A stretch of 64,000 nt of DNA, taken from contig JAMPIV010004455.1 in the NCBI GenBank assembly GCA_024509875.1, positions 62,001 through 126,000 on the forward strand, read 5' to 3'. Under the pieces are notes generated by a model. It was given only the letters and a program-made list of their open reading frames with translations, was not told the DNA's origin and made no database searches. Below are positions 48,656 to 59,514 of this stretch, one piece after another. Numbering within the stretch: the stretch's first letter is position 1; each line of letters begins with the position of its first letter. Made by a program: the position numbers and the translations under genes. Origin of the DNA: Oreohelix idahoensis. Its lineage: Eukaryota > Mollusca > Gastropoda > Stylommatophora > Oreohelicidae.

Positions 48656-50818
48656 TGTGATAGGGTGGGCGAGATGATGATGATGCTCTTGTGATATGTG
48701 ATCACTTTCTTGCACACTCGCAACCGACCCGATCAACAATAAAACTCTGATTCTAAGGCAGGGGCTGTATTTATTCATACAACCCAGTCAGTGATCCAAA
48801 CCCACAAAGCAAACTAATGAACAAACATAAAACAAGTAACCAAACAAACAAAACACCCAGCCAGTGCTCAATGACTAATCTGAAACGCAAACAAAGCACC
48901 GACTAGTTAAAATCATAATAGTTAAATAATGAGAAAAACCATGCTCTCACCTGTCAAACCGCTCTTGTTCCACGCCACCTGAAACATTCAACTATCCTGC
49001 ACACACACTCAGCTCATGCATGTCGTCTAATCAGACTAGTATGGTGTTGTGCATGAGGCTGGCAATCTCACCCTGTAACACAGATTGCTACCGAAACCAC
49101 TACTGCATTATCATCTGAATGCTTTGTGCGGTCTCCATGCGGAGGCCAACCACACTGGTGGCCAAATGCTCCATAAGGAGCGAAAAGAGACATAATTTGT
49201 TCCCAAGTGGGCCCACGTGCTCTCATAAATTATCCGACATATAAAAATAACTAAATAATAATGAAATATGCATAAAATAATATTAAACGATATGTACTAC
49301 GAATACTCTCATTAATGAGCATAAACCACCACCTCGCAACTGATCCACTTAATTATTCGTCCCTGCACTCTGAAGCATGTCGTATATGCTGACTAATGAG
49401 ATTGGGAACTCATCATATAAACAACTTGCTACAAAAACAAACCACTGCAATAGCATATAAATGCTTCATGCAGGCTTCTGTTGGATTCAGCCGCATTGGT
49501 GTCGCCCTGCTCCGCAAGGAGCAAACAGGAACGTTTATGTCTCAAATGTGCTCCACATACCAGAGGTAGGGGTATCATATTTACAAGGCATATTAATGAC
49601 TACAACTAAATACATCACTAGGCCTATAACACGTGGCTGCCATCTTGCGAGGACAGCATACAGCCAAGCTAACAACCCAGCTAAGCTGCGTGCTTGTACA
49701 TTCTATAGATGGGTTTGAAAAAAAAATCATAAAAAGGTGATTCGTCGTACGAGGACAAAAGACAAAGAAAATAGTCTACGTTACGGCCACAAGGCCTTCG
49801 TCAGGAAAGGAAAGAAAGTGAAGGCTAGATGGGACACATAAGAACTTAAATAAATATAAAAATAAAACCTAGGTACTTCCCTGAAGGCAAGGCATTGAAA
49901 TCCGATCACTATACATTCTATAGTAAGCTTACATTATATTACTAAATATTATAGAAATAATGGCTTAGCAAAGCTATTTAAAGCAGTACAGATAACCGAT
50001 AGAGATTTTACACTGTATAAAGGACTATGAAACTAAGAAAGCTAACACCAATTAGCTATAGCCGATCTTACTAATACTTACACCACATTATCAGTCTAAC
50101 ATTACTGAAGAAGCACAGGACTTTATTCTAGTATGCTATAACATATTAATAAATTGCAGCACTCACCACACTAAAATAAACTATTTCGGCATCAGCACCG
50201 TAGTTAATAAATATAACAATCTAAATCGCGCCACAATTAAATATTATTCAAATCGACGTGTCGGATTTACATAAGATCATTGAAGGTTTCCTTAACCCCA
50301 AACAATATGGAAATACTTAACCATTAAATTCATTTACACAAATGTAATAACCGAAAATGTCAGTTTTAGTACTGGCCACGTGTTATATTTCCTGGTCTGA
50401 ATAAATTTAGATCTGAAACCAACCGCACCCGAAATATAAATAACATTGAATTAAGTATATAATTATTTAAAATACTACGGCACAAAGATGGTGATCGTAT
50501 ATCCTTTCTAACACTATAAAGACTTTAGAATGTTGGAGAATAATATTATATCTACTCACAAGTCCTAGACATGTTCTTGAACTAGACTTTAACAGCGACT
50601 TGCCCCAGCGTCTAGCGTGGAAATAACAGAGGATTTCAATGGCCGGGCAGCTTCGGCGCTCCTCTCTTCTGATTGGCTTCTATCCGTAAGCGATATGACT
50701 AATGTTCTATTTTTAGATCCTGACTGAGTAACACTAAAATGGTTGTCAAATCGCTATGTTGTAGTAAAAAGGTAGAGAACGACAAACAAAATGGCGATGA
50801 CAAGATGGCGCTGTCACA
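48656..50818 (+). mobile_element. Solo LTR (2.16 kb) with 4-bp target duplication
   Basis: Starts TGTGATAGGGTGGG and ends GATGGCGCTGTCACA, so TG...CA with short inverted termini. ACAT flanks both sides (48652-48655 and 50819-50822). The two flanks join to give TTCTTTAACATTGTAAGT, a normal unit of the tandem repeat around it. No gag or pol is present. Inside are two diverged SINE-like segments (about 49010-49200 and 49370-49560) and a reversed copy of the GACGAAGGCC motif element (49740-49860). Confidence 0.7.
49740..49860 (-). other. Hammerhead-like conserved motif element (reverse)
   Basis: On the minus strand CCTGACGAAGGCCTTGTGG is followed by CCGTAACGTAGACTATTTTC. The same element occurs forward at 61720-61820. 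The GGCC/GGCC arms can pair, giving CTGACGA-stem-GTAA, similar to a hammerhead ribozyme core (CTGANGA-stem-GAAA) but with an extra A before the stem and GTAA for GAAA. Such tails are known from Penelope-like retroelements; assignment here is inference. Confidence 0.4.
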
Positions 50819-50822
50819 ACAT

Positions 50823-51000
50823 TGTAAGTACTTTCCTTCCTTAATATTATCTGAACTATCCTCACTTAACAATTAATATTGTGAGCACTTTCAATCATTA
50901 TCAAGTGAATACTTTCCTCCTTTAACGACTGGGTATTTTCCTTCCTTAATATTGTGAGTGCTTTCATTCGTTAACAATTATCTCAAGAACAGAGTCAGGT
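50823..51000 (+). repeat. ~45-bp degenerate tandem repeat around the solo LTR
   Basis: Units on the theme GTGAGTACTTTCCTTCCTTAA with ATATT or ACAATT follow the LTR, and one unit precedes it (48630-48655). Confidence 0.55.
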
Positions 51001-51041
51001 ATCCATTTACAGCTGGGTAGACTGGGGCTTGACGCCGCCGT

Positions 51042-51092
51042 GTTTCGGACCCGGCACCTTTGTTGAGAGAAGCCAGCGCTCTAACCATTCTA
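51042..51092 (-). repeat. tRNA-derived SINE head, fragment
   Basis: The minus strand has an A-box-like TAGAATGGTTAGAGCGCTGG and a B-box-like GGGTCCGAAAC at tRNA spacing. No acceptor stem pairing, so a SINE remnant rather than a tRNA gene. Confidence 0.45.
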
Positions 51093-51299
51093 GGAGAACA
51101 CTAGACAAAAGAGAAGTTATAGAAGTGATATACTCACTGGAGAATAAAACCACTAATCATCCAAAATGCACCATAGAATCGATACAGGAGTGAACCCTGA
51201 AGAATCATACACTTAACTTAGCACCCCTAAGAAATGCCTTGTTGGCAATTAAATACAACACAAAAATAAATGTAGAATAAAGGAAAGAGAAGACCAAAG

Positions 51300-51572
51300 A
51301 ACATATGGACGACAAGAGAAGACCAAAGAAAACATGGACGACAAGAGAAGACCAAAGAACACATGGACGACAAGAGAAGACCAAAGAAAACATGGACGAC
51401 AAGAGAAGACCAAAGAACACATGGACGACAAGAAAAGACCAAAGAACACATGGACGACAAGAGAAGACCAAAGAACACATGGACGACAAGAGAAGACCAA
51501 AGAACACATGGACGACAAGAGAAGAGACCAAAGAACACATGGACGACAAGAGAAGACCAAAGAACACATGGT
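51300..51572 (+). repeat. 29-bp minisatellite, locus 1, about nine copies
   Basis: Unit ACATGGACGACAAGAGAAGA plus CCAAAGAAC, with one 31-bp variant. Because 29 is not a multiple of 3 and the unit has no stop, all frames stay open and give spurious Lys/Arg-rich or Ser/Leu-rich proteins. The same unit occurs at 53970-54190. It resembles the LINE codons for RPKKTW (see 58000-58255). Confidence 0.95.
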
Positions 51573-52231
51573 CTGGTAAAGTGGGATGTTATAAATATTT
51601 ATAGGGGACTTAGTGTACTGACTGAGATCAGCTGTGAAGGTATCTATATTTAATAAGAGTAGTGTATTATAGATAACCTTACTTGCTTCCACATATGTAT
51701 ACCTCAGTCAGAATTATTCTGGAATAGTGTGATGACTACGTTATATGTCTAGGGTATGTGTATGATGAAGTGTAAGTCATAACAACAACAGACAGATAAA
51801 CAATTTAATTTATTCCACCACACTTGACAACACTGTGACACTCACATACATAAAACACTCTACGAGGATATCTTAAAGGAGTCACTGATAACTTTTCAAA
51901 TAACAATATGTATTCAGTGCTGTCATGAATGAATATGTGTCCTGATTCAAATACAAATGGAACCAGGAATCACAATCAATTTTAATTACAAGTTATATGT
52001 ACAGAATTTCTCAATATGAATCTTGTAGTGACATGTATTTTTAATAGTATCCTATGTGTGTCAGTGGTGTAGTAGTAATATGAGGTAATACTGGTTTTGT
52101 TTTGTTCAAGCTCTGTTGGTATTTGTCATCATGACTTCAATAGTTTGTCTTTATTGGAACTAGTATTGGAGATGTTCTCAGTTCCTGATATTAAAACAAT
52201 TAATTTCCCCTCTTAATTGTATTTTACACTG
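51573..52231. other. Possible 3' untranslated region of the minus-strand gene
   Basis: No coding structure. A TTTATT at 51808-51813 reads AATAAA on the minus strand and could be the poly(A) signal of the exon ending at 52232. Confidence 0.35.
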
Positions 52232-52436
52232 TCATTTTAAGATGGGGGTACATAATGTTGAGCTCCATGGCCACACTCTCTTATCTTGCGTGATGACTGC
52301 AGAAAAAGGCTCCTCTGCTCGATGAGTTCTGGAGCCACCCCACTGGTTGCTGTATGGACCAAGGAGTATGCTGTCCACCTCTGGCTTCAGTAAAGCTCTG
52401 ACCAGGTGCTGCTCAATAACTTTAAGACCACTGTCC
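52232..52436 (-). CDS. Candidate terminal coding exon, unidentified protein
   Basis: On the minus strand a pyrimidine-rich acceptor (CTTCTTGTTTTCAG) is followed by 67 codons and a TGA. The residues are of ordinary composition: a helical start (LKVIEQHLVRALLKPEVDSI), then LLGPYSNQWGG and a Trp-containing end (RVWPWSSTL). There is no internal Met. The first exon base completes a codon left open by a donor at 52820/52819, where the upstream frame is open for about 34 codons and the joined codon is TGG. I do not recognise the family; it could be a host gene or a repeat-derived fragment. Confidence 0.4.
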
Positions 52437-52819
52437 CTGAAAACAAGAAGGATGTACCTTCTACGTCATAACTAATTTATACTCTCTTTCTACACTGAGC
52501 ACAATACATCACAAACATTGAGTTCAGAGCGTTAGGCCAACTGTCAGCTTCATCTGAAATATTTTATACCAGTATTTCCCTCCCTAATTGTTACTACGCC
52601 TCTGCAATTCCAGCATTATTTCTGTCTAATCAATAATCTAGGTGTCAGTGTACTGTTTGGCCATTCCATGCAGTTTTACTTTCCTCCGACACCTTCTGTT
52701 CAGGCTGGAGCATTATAGGCTTTACATCATGTTCGCCACTGAACTAAACATATATACAGGCATAAATTAACAATTTACATTCAATTTTCATTAAAAGATA
52801 TTGAATATTTCAAGCTTAC

Positions 52820-52925
52820 CACAATTCATAGAATAATAAACAGTTTCGTTGACTGGCAATGAATATAGCACAACTCCGATCTGCCGATGTCCCAGGCTTT
52901 ATTTTATAACAAATATACACTGATG
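52820..52925 (-). CDS. Candidate upstream exon for the 52232 exon
   Basis: The minus-strand frame encodes KPGTSADRSCAIFIASQRNC and a short hydrophobic end, then splits a codon at TTGTG|GTAAGC (donor at 52819). The phase matches the acceptor at 52436, giving an intron of 383 bp. No acceptor or start was identified for this segment. An overlapping 77-codon frame (52899-53132), in another frame, has an ATG and could instead be the coding one. Confidence 0.28.
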
Positions 52926-53159
52926 CTCAACGTACTGCTTCTTAGTAGGTTTATTACAAGATGTGGCAATGAACAGACGCTCTGAATCAAGTATATTCGC
53001 AGCTCTACCCAATGAAACCACGTCCACACATCTTTTCAAAAAAGTACCCCTTCTATTCGTTTCCCATAACAACACAAGATAGTATTTATAGCCCGACCAA
53101 TCGTGTTTAGTCTTATATTTGTTGCACTCCAATCAATTTGGAGTTAACATGGTAGGCTA

Positions 53160-53949
53160 TTTCCGTAACGTAAGGTTTTTTCAAACACGTTATAAAAAAA
53201 TTTTATGAGCAGAAATGATTTCATGCTGTCAGGCACCCCCATTATTTTATTTTGGTTATAATTTGGTAATTCCTAGACTATTTGCGTAACGTTTTACATA
53301 TTCTTTGTCAGCAAGCCCTAAGGAACCCAAATATACAAATTTAAAAGAGCTAAGTGGCTGCGTTCAAAATATGCAATTTCTTCTACCTCCTGTTTCGAAG
53401 ATGTGCTGTCTGGGTACTGTAATGTTTTCAAACGTAAACCCATCTAATGTCATCTTTTCTAATAAGCGTTTTCCAGGTTTTTAAAACCTAACTCTAGGAA
53501 AGTTAGTGTTTTTATCACTGTCCGTCTGAAAAAAAGTTAGTGCATGTGGCCTTACACGCGTGATAGTAGTAATTGTGTATCGCGCGACGCGAGTTTAGTG
53601 TTGCATGTGTCCTTGCTTTCATTCGCCCCTCTCTCTTTCTATTTGAGTCCATCTGTTCGTTCGTTTTGGTAACGTAGTATAATTAATGTTAGGATTAATT
53701 TAGGTCATTACGCAGTGTGCCTCTCAATGTTTTTCTTAGAAATGCAATACCCGTTTTAATGTGTTGTGGAAACGCTTGTATTTATGCAGTGGCTTATATT
53801 TAACGTGGAAACGTTACAATTTGCAGACGAAGCATAAAACAAAGGGGATTTCGAGTACTGTCATTGTGACAGCACTGTTCTTTACCATTCTTCTTCCTTT
53901 TATTAAATTTATTTGTTAGGCTTTGCATTTACCTTGTAATTTATATATG
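53160..53949. other. No gene recognised
   Basis: AT-rich sequence without repeats or frames that I can support. Confidence 0.4.
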
Positions 53950-53969
53950 TGGATTGGAATATTCCACGA

Positions 53970-54190
53970 CACATGGACTACAAGAGAAGACCAAAGAACA
54001 CATGGACGACAAGAGAAGACCAAAGAACACATGGACGACAAGAGAAGACCAAAGAACACATGGACGACAAGAGAAGACCAAAGAACACATGGACGACAAG
54101 AGAAGAGACCAAAGAACACATGGACGACAAGAGAAGACCAAAGAACACATGGACGACAAGAGAAGAGACCAAAGAAAACATGGTCGACAA
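53970..54190 (+). repeat. 29-bp minisatellite, locus 2, about seven copies
   Basis: Same unit as at 51300-51572 (ACATGGACGACAAGAGAAGA plus CCAAAGAAC), again with 31-bp variants containing GAAGAGACC. Here LINE coding sequence follows directly. Confidence 0.95.
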
Positions 54191-54252
54191 GAGAATTTAA
54201 GACAGTCAAGGTGATTAAGAAGACGAGGAAAGACCTTGAGCTGATGGCACGT
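54191..54252 (+). pseudogene. LINE C-terminal remnant beside the 29-bp array
   Basis: Encodes KTRKDLELMARDS. The LINE fragment at 57965-58255 has RPKKTW followed by TRKDLELIARDR in that order, so the array sits exactly where the RPKKTW codons should be. Confidence 0.7.
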
Positions 54253-54895
54253 GACAGCTAGACGTTTTTTGAAGGCCTATGTTCCTATGGTAACCAAAGG
54301 GTGGTGATGATAACAAGAAAGAGAGGGAAAAACATTTTATTCTTGCGGGCTGAAAAGAAACATGTATAGAGATCACATTCACTTTTATTTCTGGTCTCAG
54401 CGAATAGTATTTCTTGAGATGTGACCTTTACCCTGGCTTCAACTAACTGTGTAGAAGTCAATAAAGCATTAAATCAGCAGACAGGAGAAAGGTGGATAGG
54501 CTGCGAAAAATGTTTGCAATGTTTTTGTTCTATTAATTTTACACAGTAATAGTTCGCAACTAGTGGGTGGAATTTCGATGTTTGCTTTTCGCGAAATGCA
54601 TTTTTAGTGTTAGTGTATAAATGAAAGTGCTGTGTCGTGAATTAGCGCAAGTTTTGTAAAGCGTGCGCCAATAATAATTGTTGAGTCTTATCCGTTGTAG
54701 AGAAGTTTTACAGATCGATTCTACGTCATCATCTTTTAGCTCGTAAAGGAGCAAGGGTCCTTCAACATATTCAGGCAAGTGTTCATGTCCTGTGCCATCC
54801 ATTCAAGGTTTTTACTATAACTTTATCCCTTTGATGCCTGTCTTAAGTCCCTTGTAAATGTGTTCTCTGGCTCCGTCTACATCTCTAACACTGGG
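54253..54895. other. No gene recognised; one open frame noted
   Basis: A minus-strand frame from ATG 54802 to 54560 begins MDGTGHEHLPEYVEGPLLLY and has ordinary composition, but shows no domain, splice site or relative that I know. Confidence 0.3.
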
Positions 54896-54958
54896 TATGT
54901 CAGAACATGCCACTGCCTTCTAACGTCTTCTTTGGTCCTTGGCCACAAACTGGGTATG
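54896..54958 (+). repeat. LINE 3'-tail repeat U, left copy
   Basis: TATGTCAGAACATGCCACTG through CTTGGCCACAAACTG is repeated at 57595-57652 with three substitutions. ACTGGGTATG stands on both sides of the left copy, so U was a tandem unit of about 59 bp before the family C element inserted. Confidence 0.75.
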
Positions 54959-56239
54959 TGTGACAGAGAATTATGAAAAATAGATTTTATTATCTACATT
55001 TTTCTTCCACCTGGCTTCTCCTTGCTTCCTTATTAGTTATGCACGTCTTTTTTAAAGCAGAACTCTCCTACACTTAGATATCGTCCTCTTTCTTAATTTA
55101 GCCACGCCTAATTCTTTCTTTTCTCTACACTAGGAATGTTTACTATGATGCACGTAGCGAGAGAGAAGGGGGAGATGAGCTAATGAAGAAAAACCAAGGG
55201 GGCGATAAGTTAAAACGTATTTTCGATAGACATTGATCATAGGGAATAAATCTGAGTAGAAGGGAGAGAGAATCTGAAAGAAGGGGAGATAAATTACAAT
55301 TACCCTTCCCCCCTCCCCCACCCCCTTATCCATTCGTTCGTGAAACGTAATTAAGCTACAGAACGACGAAGATCTAAGACCGTCCGCTCGTTGCCAGAGT
55401 CCAGACGCGGCGACGAAAAGGTGGCAAATTTTCCTTTCATTCAGAATTTGAACACAGAAATCCCCAAAGGTGTTATGTGTAACACTGGTCAGCGACTTTT
55501 CTACCATTTTAATATATATATCTCTGCCTTTAAAATCCATTATTCAGTACCCACAGATTTATTTCAGAACATCTAGCTTCTATTCCAGAACCATTTGTAT
55601 TAATGGAGTTTCTTAGTTTTCGTTGGAGATTGTTTTAATTTCTGTGTTTGCGGTAAATATTATAATAGAAGTTTGAGTAATTTAATTGTTAAGTCCGTCA
55701 TTTTATTTCACTAAGATTTTTCTGTGTAGCGTGATTTAATGGTTAAGTCCATCATTATATTTCACTAGGATTTTGTGCTAATTGACTAGCGAATTAAAAT
55801 TATCTATAGCTAAATTGTACCGGCTATAGCGTTAATCTAACTAACTGATATTAACCAGTAGAAATATTTTAATCGACTAGTAAATGCACTATTCATTTTG
55901 AGTACTGACGAAATATATATTTATTTCTAATTCATTATGAGTAAATTTATAAATGACTAGCGCTTATTTCACAGGGGTTTTTTGTTAACGGTAAATAAGC
56001 TATACCCGGTTAGTTCTATTCAAAGTTAAATAACAGAGCGTAGAAGAAATTATAATTCTGCGCTGGTTAAGTAGCATAGAATAGTGGTGTAGTGGTTATT
56101 GGGATTATATGGTTGTTTCTTTTTTTCTCATATCTAGTACTGGGTCACTTACCTAAAAACCTACCGGCGGTCTAAGCCTACGCCTAAACCTGAATCGGAG
56201 AATAATGGATCTAAGTCCAAAAGTCCAAAAATAACATTC

Positions 56240-56325
<86 letters not shown>

Positions 56326-57594
56326 GAATGTTATTTTTGGACTATATATATATAGGGTCTTCAAGGTGAAACTGTCTGGCCTCTTGTTTACACCCAGAAA
56401 GAGACAGAGTACCAACCCAAAGAATATTTAAGAATAACGTTTTAAACTGGGCCTATAGCTATCCAGATTTCTTTTTCCCATTTAATTTACATTCAGCCCG
56501 TTGTGGCGACATACTCAAACATTAACATTTCCCGACCATCGACCATTTGTGGTGTGACAAGGAACGTTATACTGAGAGAATTTACCGACCTGACATTCCT
56601 TTATGTAAAATGGAAATCTCAAGCTACTGACACTGTGAGCACTGTTAATTTTCTTACCTGGAGTAATTAATGTGACATAAACAGAAATCCTAATAACAAG
56701 TAACGAAATAAACGTTCCCCGAAGAAGAGGATTTAATCAATCTTTGTGGAGCTGGGGTTTATTTTGCTAAAATAACACTGGATTTGCTGTGTGACCCATG
56801 AAACTATGTTCCAGATGCTGTTAAATCTACAATACGGTAAGAACGAATGAACGTGGCCACGGTTGACTGAGAAGAGAGGAATGAATGAATGAATGAATAA
56901 TTCTCTATTGTATAATCCATGTACTTACATTGTTTATTTCTTATTTGGTTTTGCTAATGCTGCCCATTTCAGAATAGATTAACTTGTAAACTCTGTTCTT
57001 TACAGTATAGGCAAATTCTAGACCATGGCGCAAATCTTTTTGACCCTTTTGGGGGGGGGGGGGGGGGTAATAACTTTCTTCTAACGGGATCTTGTCTCAA
57101 CAGAGGGAGGGGGTGTTACACCTATGAGTCTATTCCTTTACTAACTCTAATACCTATGATTTTTTTTTATATTTTGTTTGATATTCAATAATAGCTGTTG
57201 TAAAGTTTCTTTATGGTAAATAAAATTTACATAAAACTTAATTTACATGTGTTGACCAGCTCGTCCCAAATATCATTATTCCATTAATATAGTTTTCACA
57301 TTTGTGCGTCTAAGTGTCGTCACTTATCTGTGTGTGTGTATGTGAGTGGTGGATATATATATATTAATATATAAATAGAGGTATACTGTCTGACAAACAA
57401 AGTTCTGTTGTAGAGATAGGCTGGACTATAGAGGATCTTCTCAAAATCCAGGAACAGACTCTACCTTTTTTCACCATTTTTCACTCGTGAAATCTATTCC
57501 TTTACCTTATCTCTAACTGAGTTACCACCTGTTCTAGTTCTATTCAGACGGGACCAAAATATATCTTAAATACCTATAAAAAAATCTACGACTT
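54959..57594 (+). mobile_element. TGTGACAG repeat element, family C, copy 2 (2.6 kb)
   Basis: Starts TGTGACAGAGAATTATG; the last bases are CTACGACTT. TATG flanks both sides (54955-54958 and 57595-57598), a plausible 4-bp target duplication. Aligned with copy 1 (36282-38853) along its whole length by eye. It has gained a 122-bp perfect palindrome at 56222-56343. No coding capacity. As with copy 1 it lies inside a short tandem repeat. Confidence 0.55.
56222..56343. repeat. 122-bp perfect palindrome with (TA)n centre
   Basis: AGTCCAAAAATAACATTCG, then 84 bp of TA, then CGAATGTTATTTTTGGACT. Copy 1 of the host repeat has no such structure at the matching place (near 37545). It could extrude as a cruciform or be a tiny fold-back element. 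Confidence 0.9.
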
Positions 57595-57652
57595 TATGTC
57601 AGAACAAGCCACTGTCTTCTAACGTCTTCTTTGATCCTTGGCCACAAACTGA
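57595..57652 (+). repeat. LINE 3'-tail repeat U, right copy
   Basis: Second copy of U; it runs directly into the 3' end of the LINE fragment at 57653-57930, which identifies U as LINE 3' tail. Confidence 0.7.
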
Positions 57653-57930
57653 CCAAGAAATCAGTGACCATCACGCCTGGTAACGTCTTGTAGGGCATCA
57701 ACATACTGTCTCCACCTTGCTCGGTCGGCAGCCATCATTCCTGTGGTGCCCCAGCGCTGGTTCATGCTGTGCATCTCTTCGTCGGCAGTTCTCAGCCAGG
57801 AAACCTTTGGTCGGCCCCGCTTTCGCTTTCCTTCTGGCGTCCATAGCATGATAGTTCTGATGATGGTGTCAGGGTCTTTTCTGATAAGATAGCCAACCCA
57901 ATGCCAGCGTCTTCCCGCTATGATGGTGCG
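57653..57930 (-). pseudogene. RTE-type LINE C-terminal fragment
   Basis: The minus strand encodes AGRRWHWVGYLIRKDP, then LWTPEGKRKRGRPKVSWLRT and ends DVTRRDGH and stop. Same family and 3' end as 39858-40435. Severely 5'-truncated. Confidence 0.75.
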
Positions 57931-57964
57931 TTAGCCTTTTTCGTGGCTTTAATTAGCTGTTCAA

Positions 57965-58255
57965 TCACTCAATACCTTTCATCACGGTAAGGTACACATT
58001 AAACACATGACAAGTTATCCTGTCACGTGCAATCAGCTCAAGGTCTTTCCGTGTCAGTATTCTAATTTCTGTGTCCAGTTCTTCTCCCCATGTTTTCTTC
58101 GGTCTTACCCTTGGGATTCCAGAAAACAAACTGCCTGCTAATGCTATCATCAGTTTGTCTCAGTGTGTGTCCACTCTGTCGCCAGCGTCTTCTTCTTAGT
58201 TTTTGTTCCACTAGCATTTGTCTAGTTCTTGTCATCAGTTCCCCATTGATGACCT
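57965..58255 (-). pseudogene. Second LINE C-terminal fragment (RPKKTW type)
   Basis: The minus strand encodes RRRRWRQSGHTLRQ, FWNPKG and, after a frame change, PRVRPKKTWGEELDTEIR then TRKDLELIARDR. It holds a single unexpanded copy of the codons that form the 29-bp minisatellite elsewhere in the window. Confidence 0.65.
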
Positions 58256-58436
58256 AAAGTTAGTTGCTTATTCTTTACAGGACGTGGCAATCAACCCCAG
58301 CTTTTATTGGCTGTTTGTGATTTTTCTAGGCAATTTTTTTCATTCAGTAGTTTGCCATTTCTTTTTGGACGGTACGGCGTTTATACCATTGTTAAAAATC
58401 CACACAAAGCGATCTGCTTCCAAACCGCATGCAGCC

Positions 58437-58500
58437 GGTTTCGAACCTGGTATATCTGGATTATGAAACTGCGTTCATATCCATTAGGCCACAGACGCCG
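58437..58500 (-). repeat. tRNA-derived SINE head
   Basis: Minus-strand A box TGGCCTAATGG (58481-58491) and B box GGTTCGAAACC (58437-58447), resembling an Arg-type tRNA body, but the acceptor arms do not pair. Probably a SINE promoter end. Confidence 0.55.
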
Positions 58501-59003
58501 ACATTGATGACCTAGTCGTGAGTTATCTAGCCTAACAGGGGAACAAACAATAGTAACACAGTAACCTACTAAATTATTGTAACAAGCGTCTAAGGAGGGT
58601 TGGGCATGGGAGCGACTATCCCATCATGTAGACAAATTAAGCCAGTGTATAAATAAGTCAACGCTACATTTTGCTTTGCTGTGACATTATTTACTCATGT
58701 TAAGGCTTTAAAAAATCGCATTGATTAATACACCTACATCAAACAAATAAAAAAAAAAAGAAAGAAAACAACAGGAATAACATTGCGGGACAGACAGTGA
58801 AGTATTAGGCAAACGCATACTGATCAATTGTTAAATGATGACACAGGCCAGGACAGTTACGTTTCTGTCATACTAATCTTCATCAGGGAACAAGCTGCAC
58901 AAAAGCTAAACAAAATAATTACCAGATGCATGCAAATATGAGACATTAGCGAGGCGAAGTGACTTCTTTTCCTTGACTCTTTGGTCTCAGGACGACACAG
59001 AAA
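58501..59003. other. No gene recognised
   Basis: AT-rich sequence with a short A-rich run near 58751-58770. Confidence 0.4.
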
Positions 59004-59300
59004 TCATTGAACCGTACGCCTAGTGGCGTCTTGTAGGAATACAACAACTATCTCCACTGTAATCGGTTCGTGGCCATACTTCGTACTATACCCCAATTCT
59101 CGTTCCAGCATTTCATCTCAGCTTCCGCATTTCTCTGTCAAGCTATCATTGGTCAGCTTCACTTTCGTCTTATGCTGGCATCTATTGTACAGCCGTTCTG
59201 GTGATAGTGTCAGGGTCTCATCTGAGGACATGGCTAACCCAGTTTCAGCGTCAACCTGCTATGATGAGGTGAATATCTTCTTGAATGCTCTGTGTAAGAA
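59004..59300 (-). repeat. Diverged RTE-type LINE C-terminal fragment
   Basis: DNA-level match to 39858-40435 (CGCCTAGTGGCGTCTTGTAG; GTGATAGTGTCAGGGTCTCATCTGAGGACATGG in part). Frames are broken throughout, so it is older than the other two copies. Confidence 0.6.
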
Positions 59301-59514
59301 ATTCTTGGTTGTTGTTGGTTTTTTGCCAAAAATATGACACCATGGAGAAATGAAGCAATTTAACGAACACTGAAGACAAACATAGATGTGACAAATGTTT
59401 GAGGACAGAAAGAATAAATAAAGGAATACATGAACCACGTATAGTTTCCAGGTGTCTCTGATGAAACCAAGAAAGACCATTACAACAACTACATCACACA
59501 TGTCATAGAAGGCC

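Noticed and set aside
50738..50820. Possible first coding exon (ATG, basic/Cys peptide, GTAAGT donor)
   Set aside because: It lies at the very end of the solo LTR, and the donor is formed by the flanking tandem repeat, so it is chance or an LTR leader.
51205..51692. Hydrophobic and Lys/Arg-rich frames on both strands at both 29-bp arrays
   Set aside because: A 29-bp unit without stops keeps every frame open; no start, domain or splice evidence.
54560..54802. 80-codon minus-strand frame with ordinary composition
   Set aside because: No splice sites, domain or neighbour support; noted only in the region entry.
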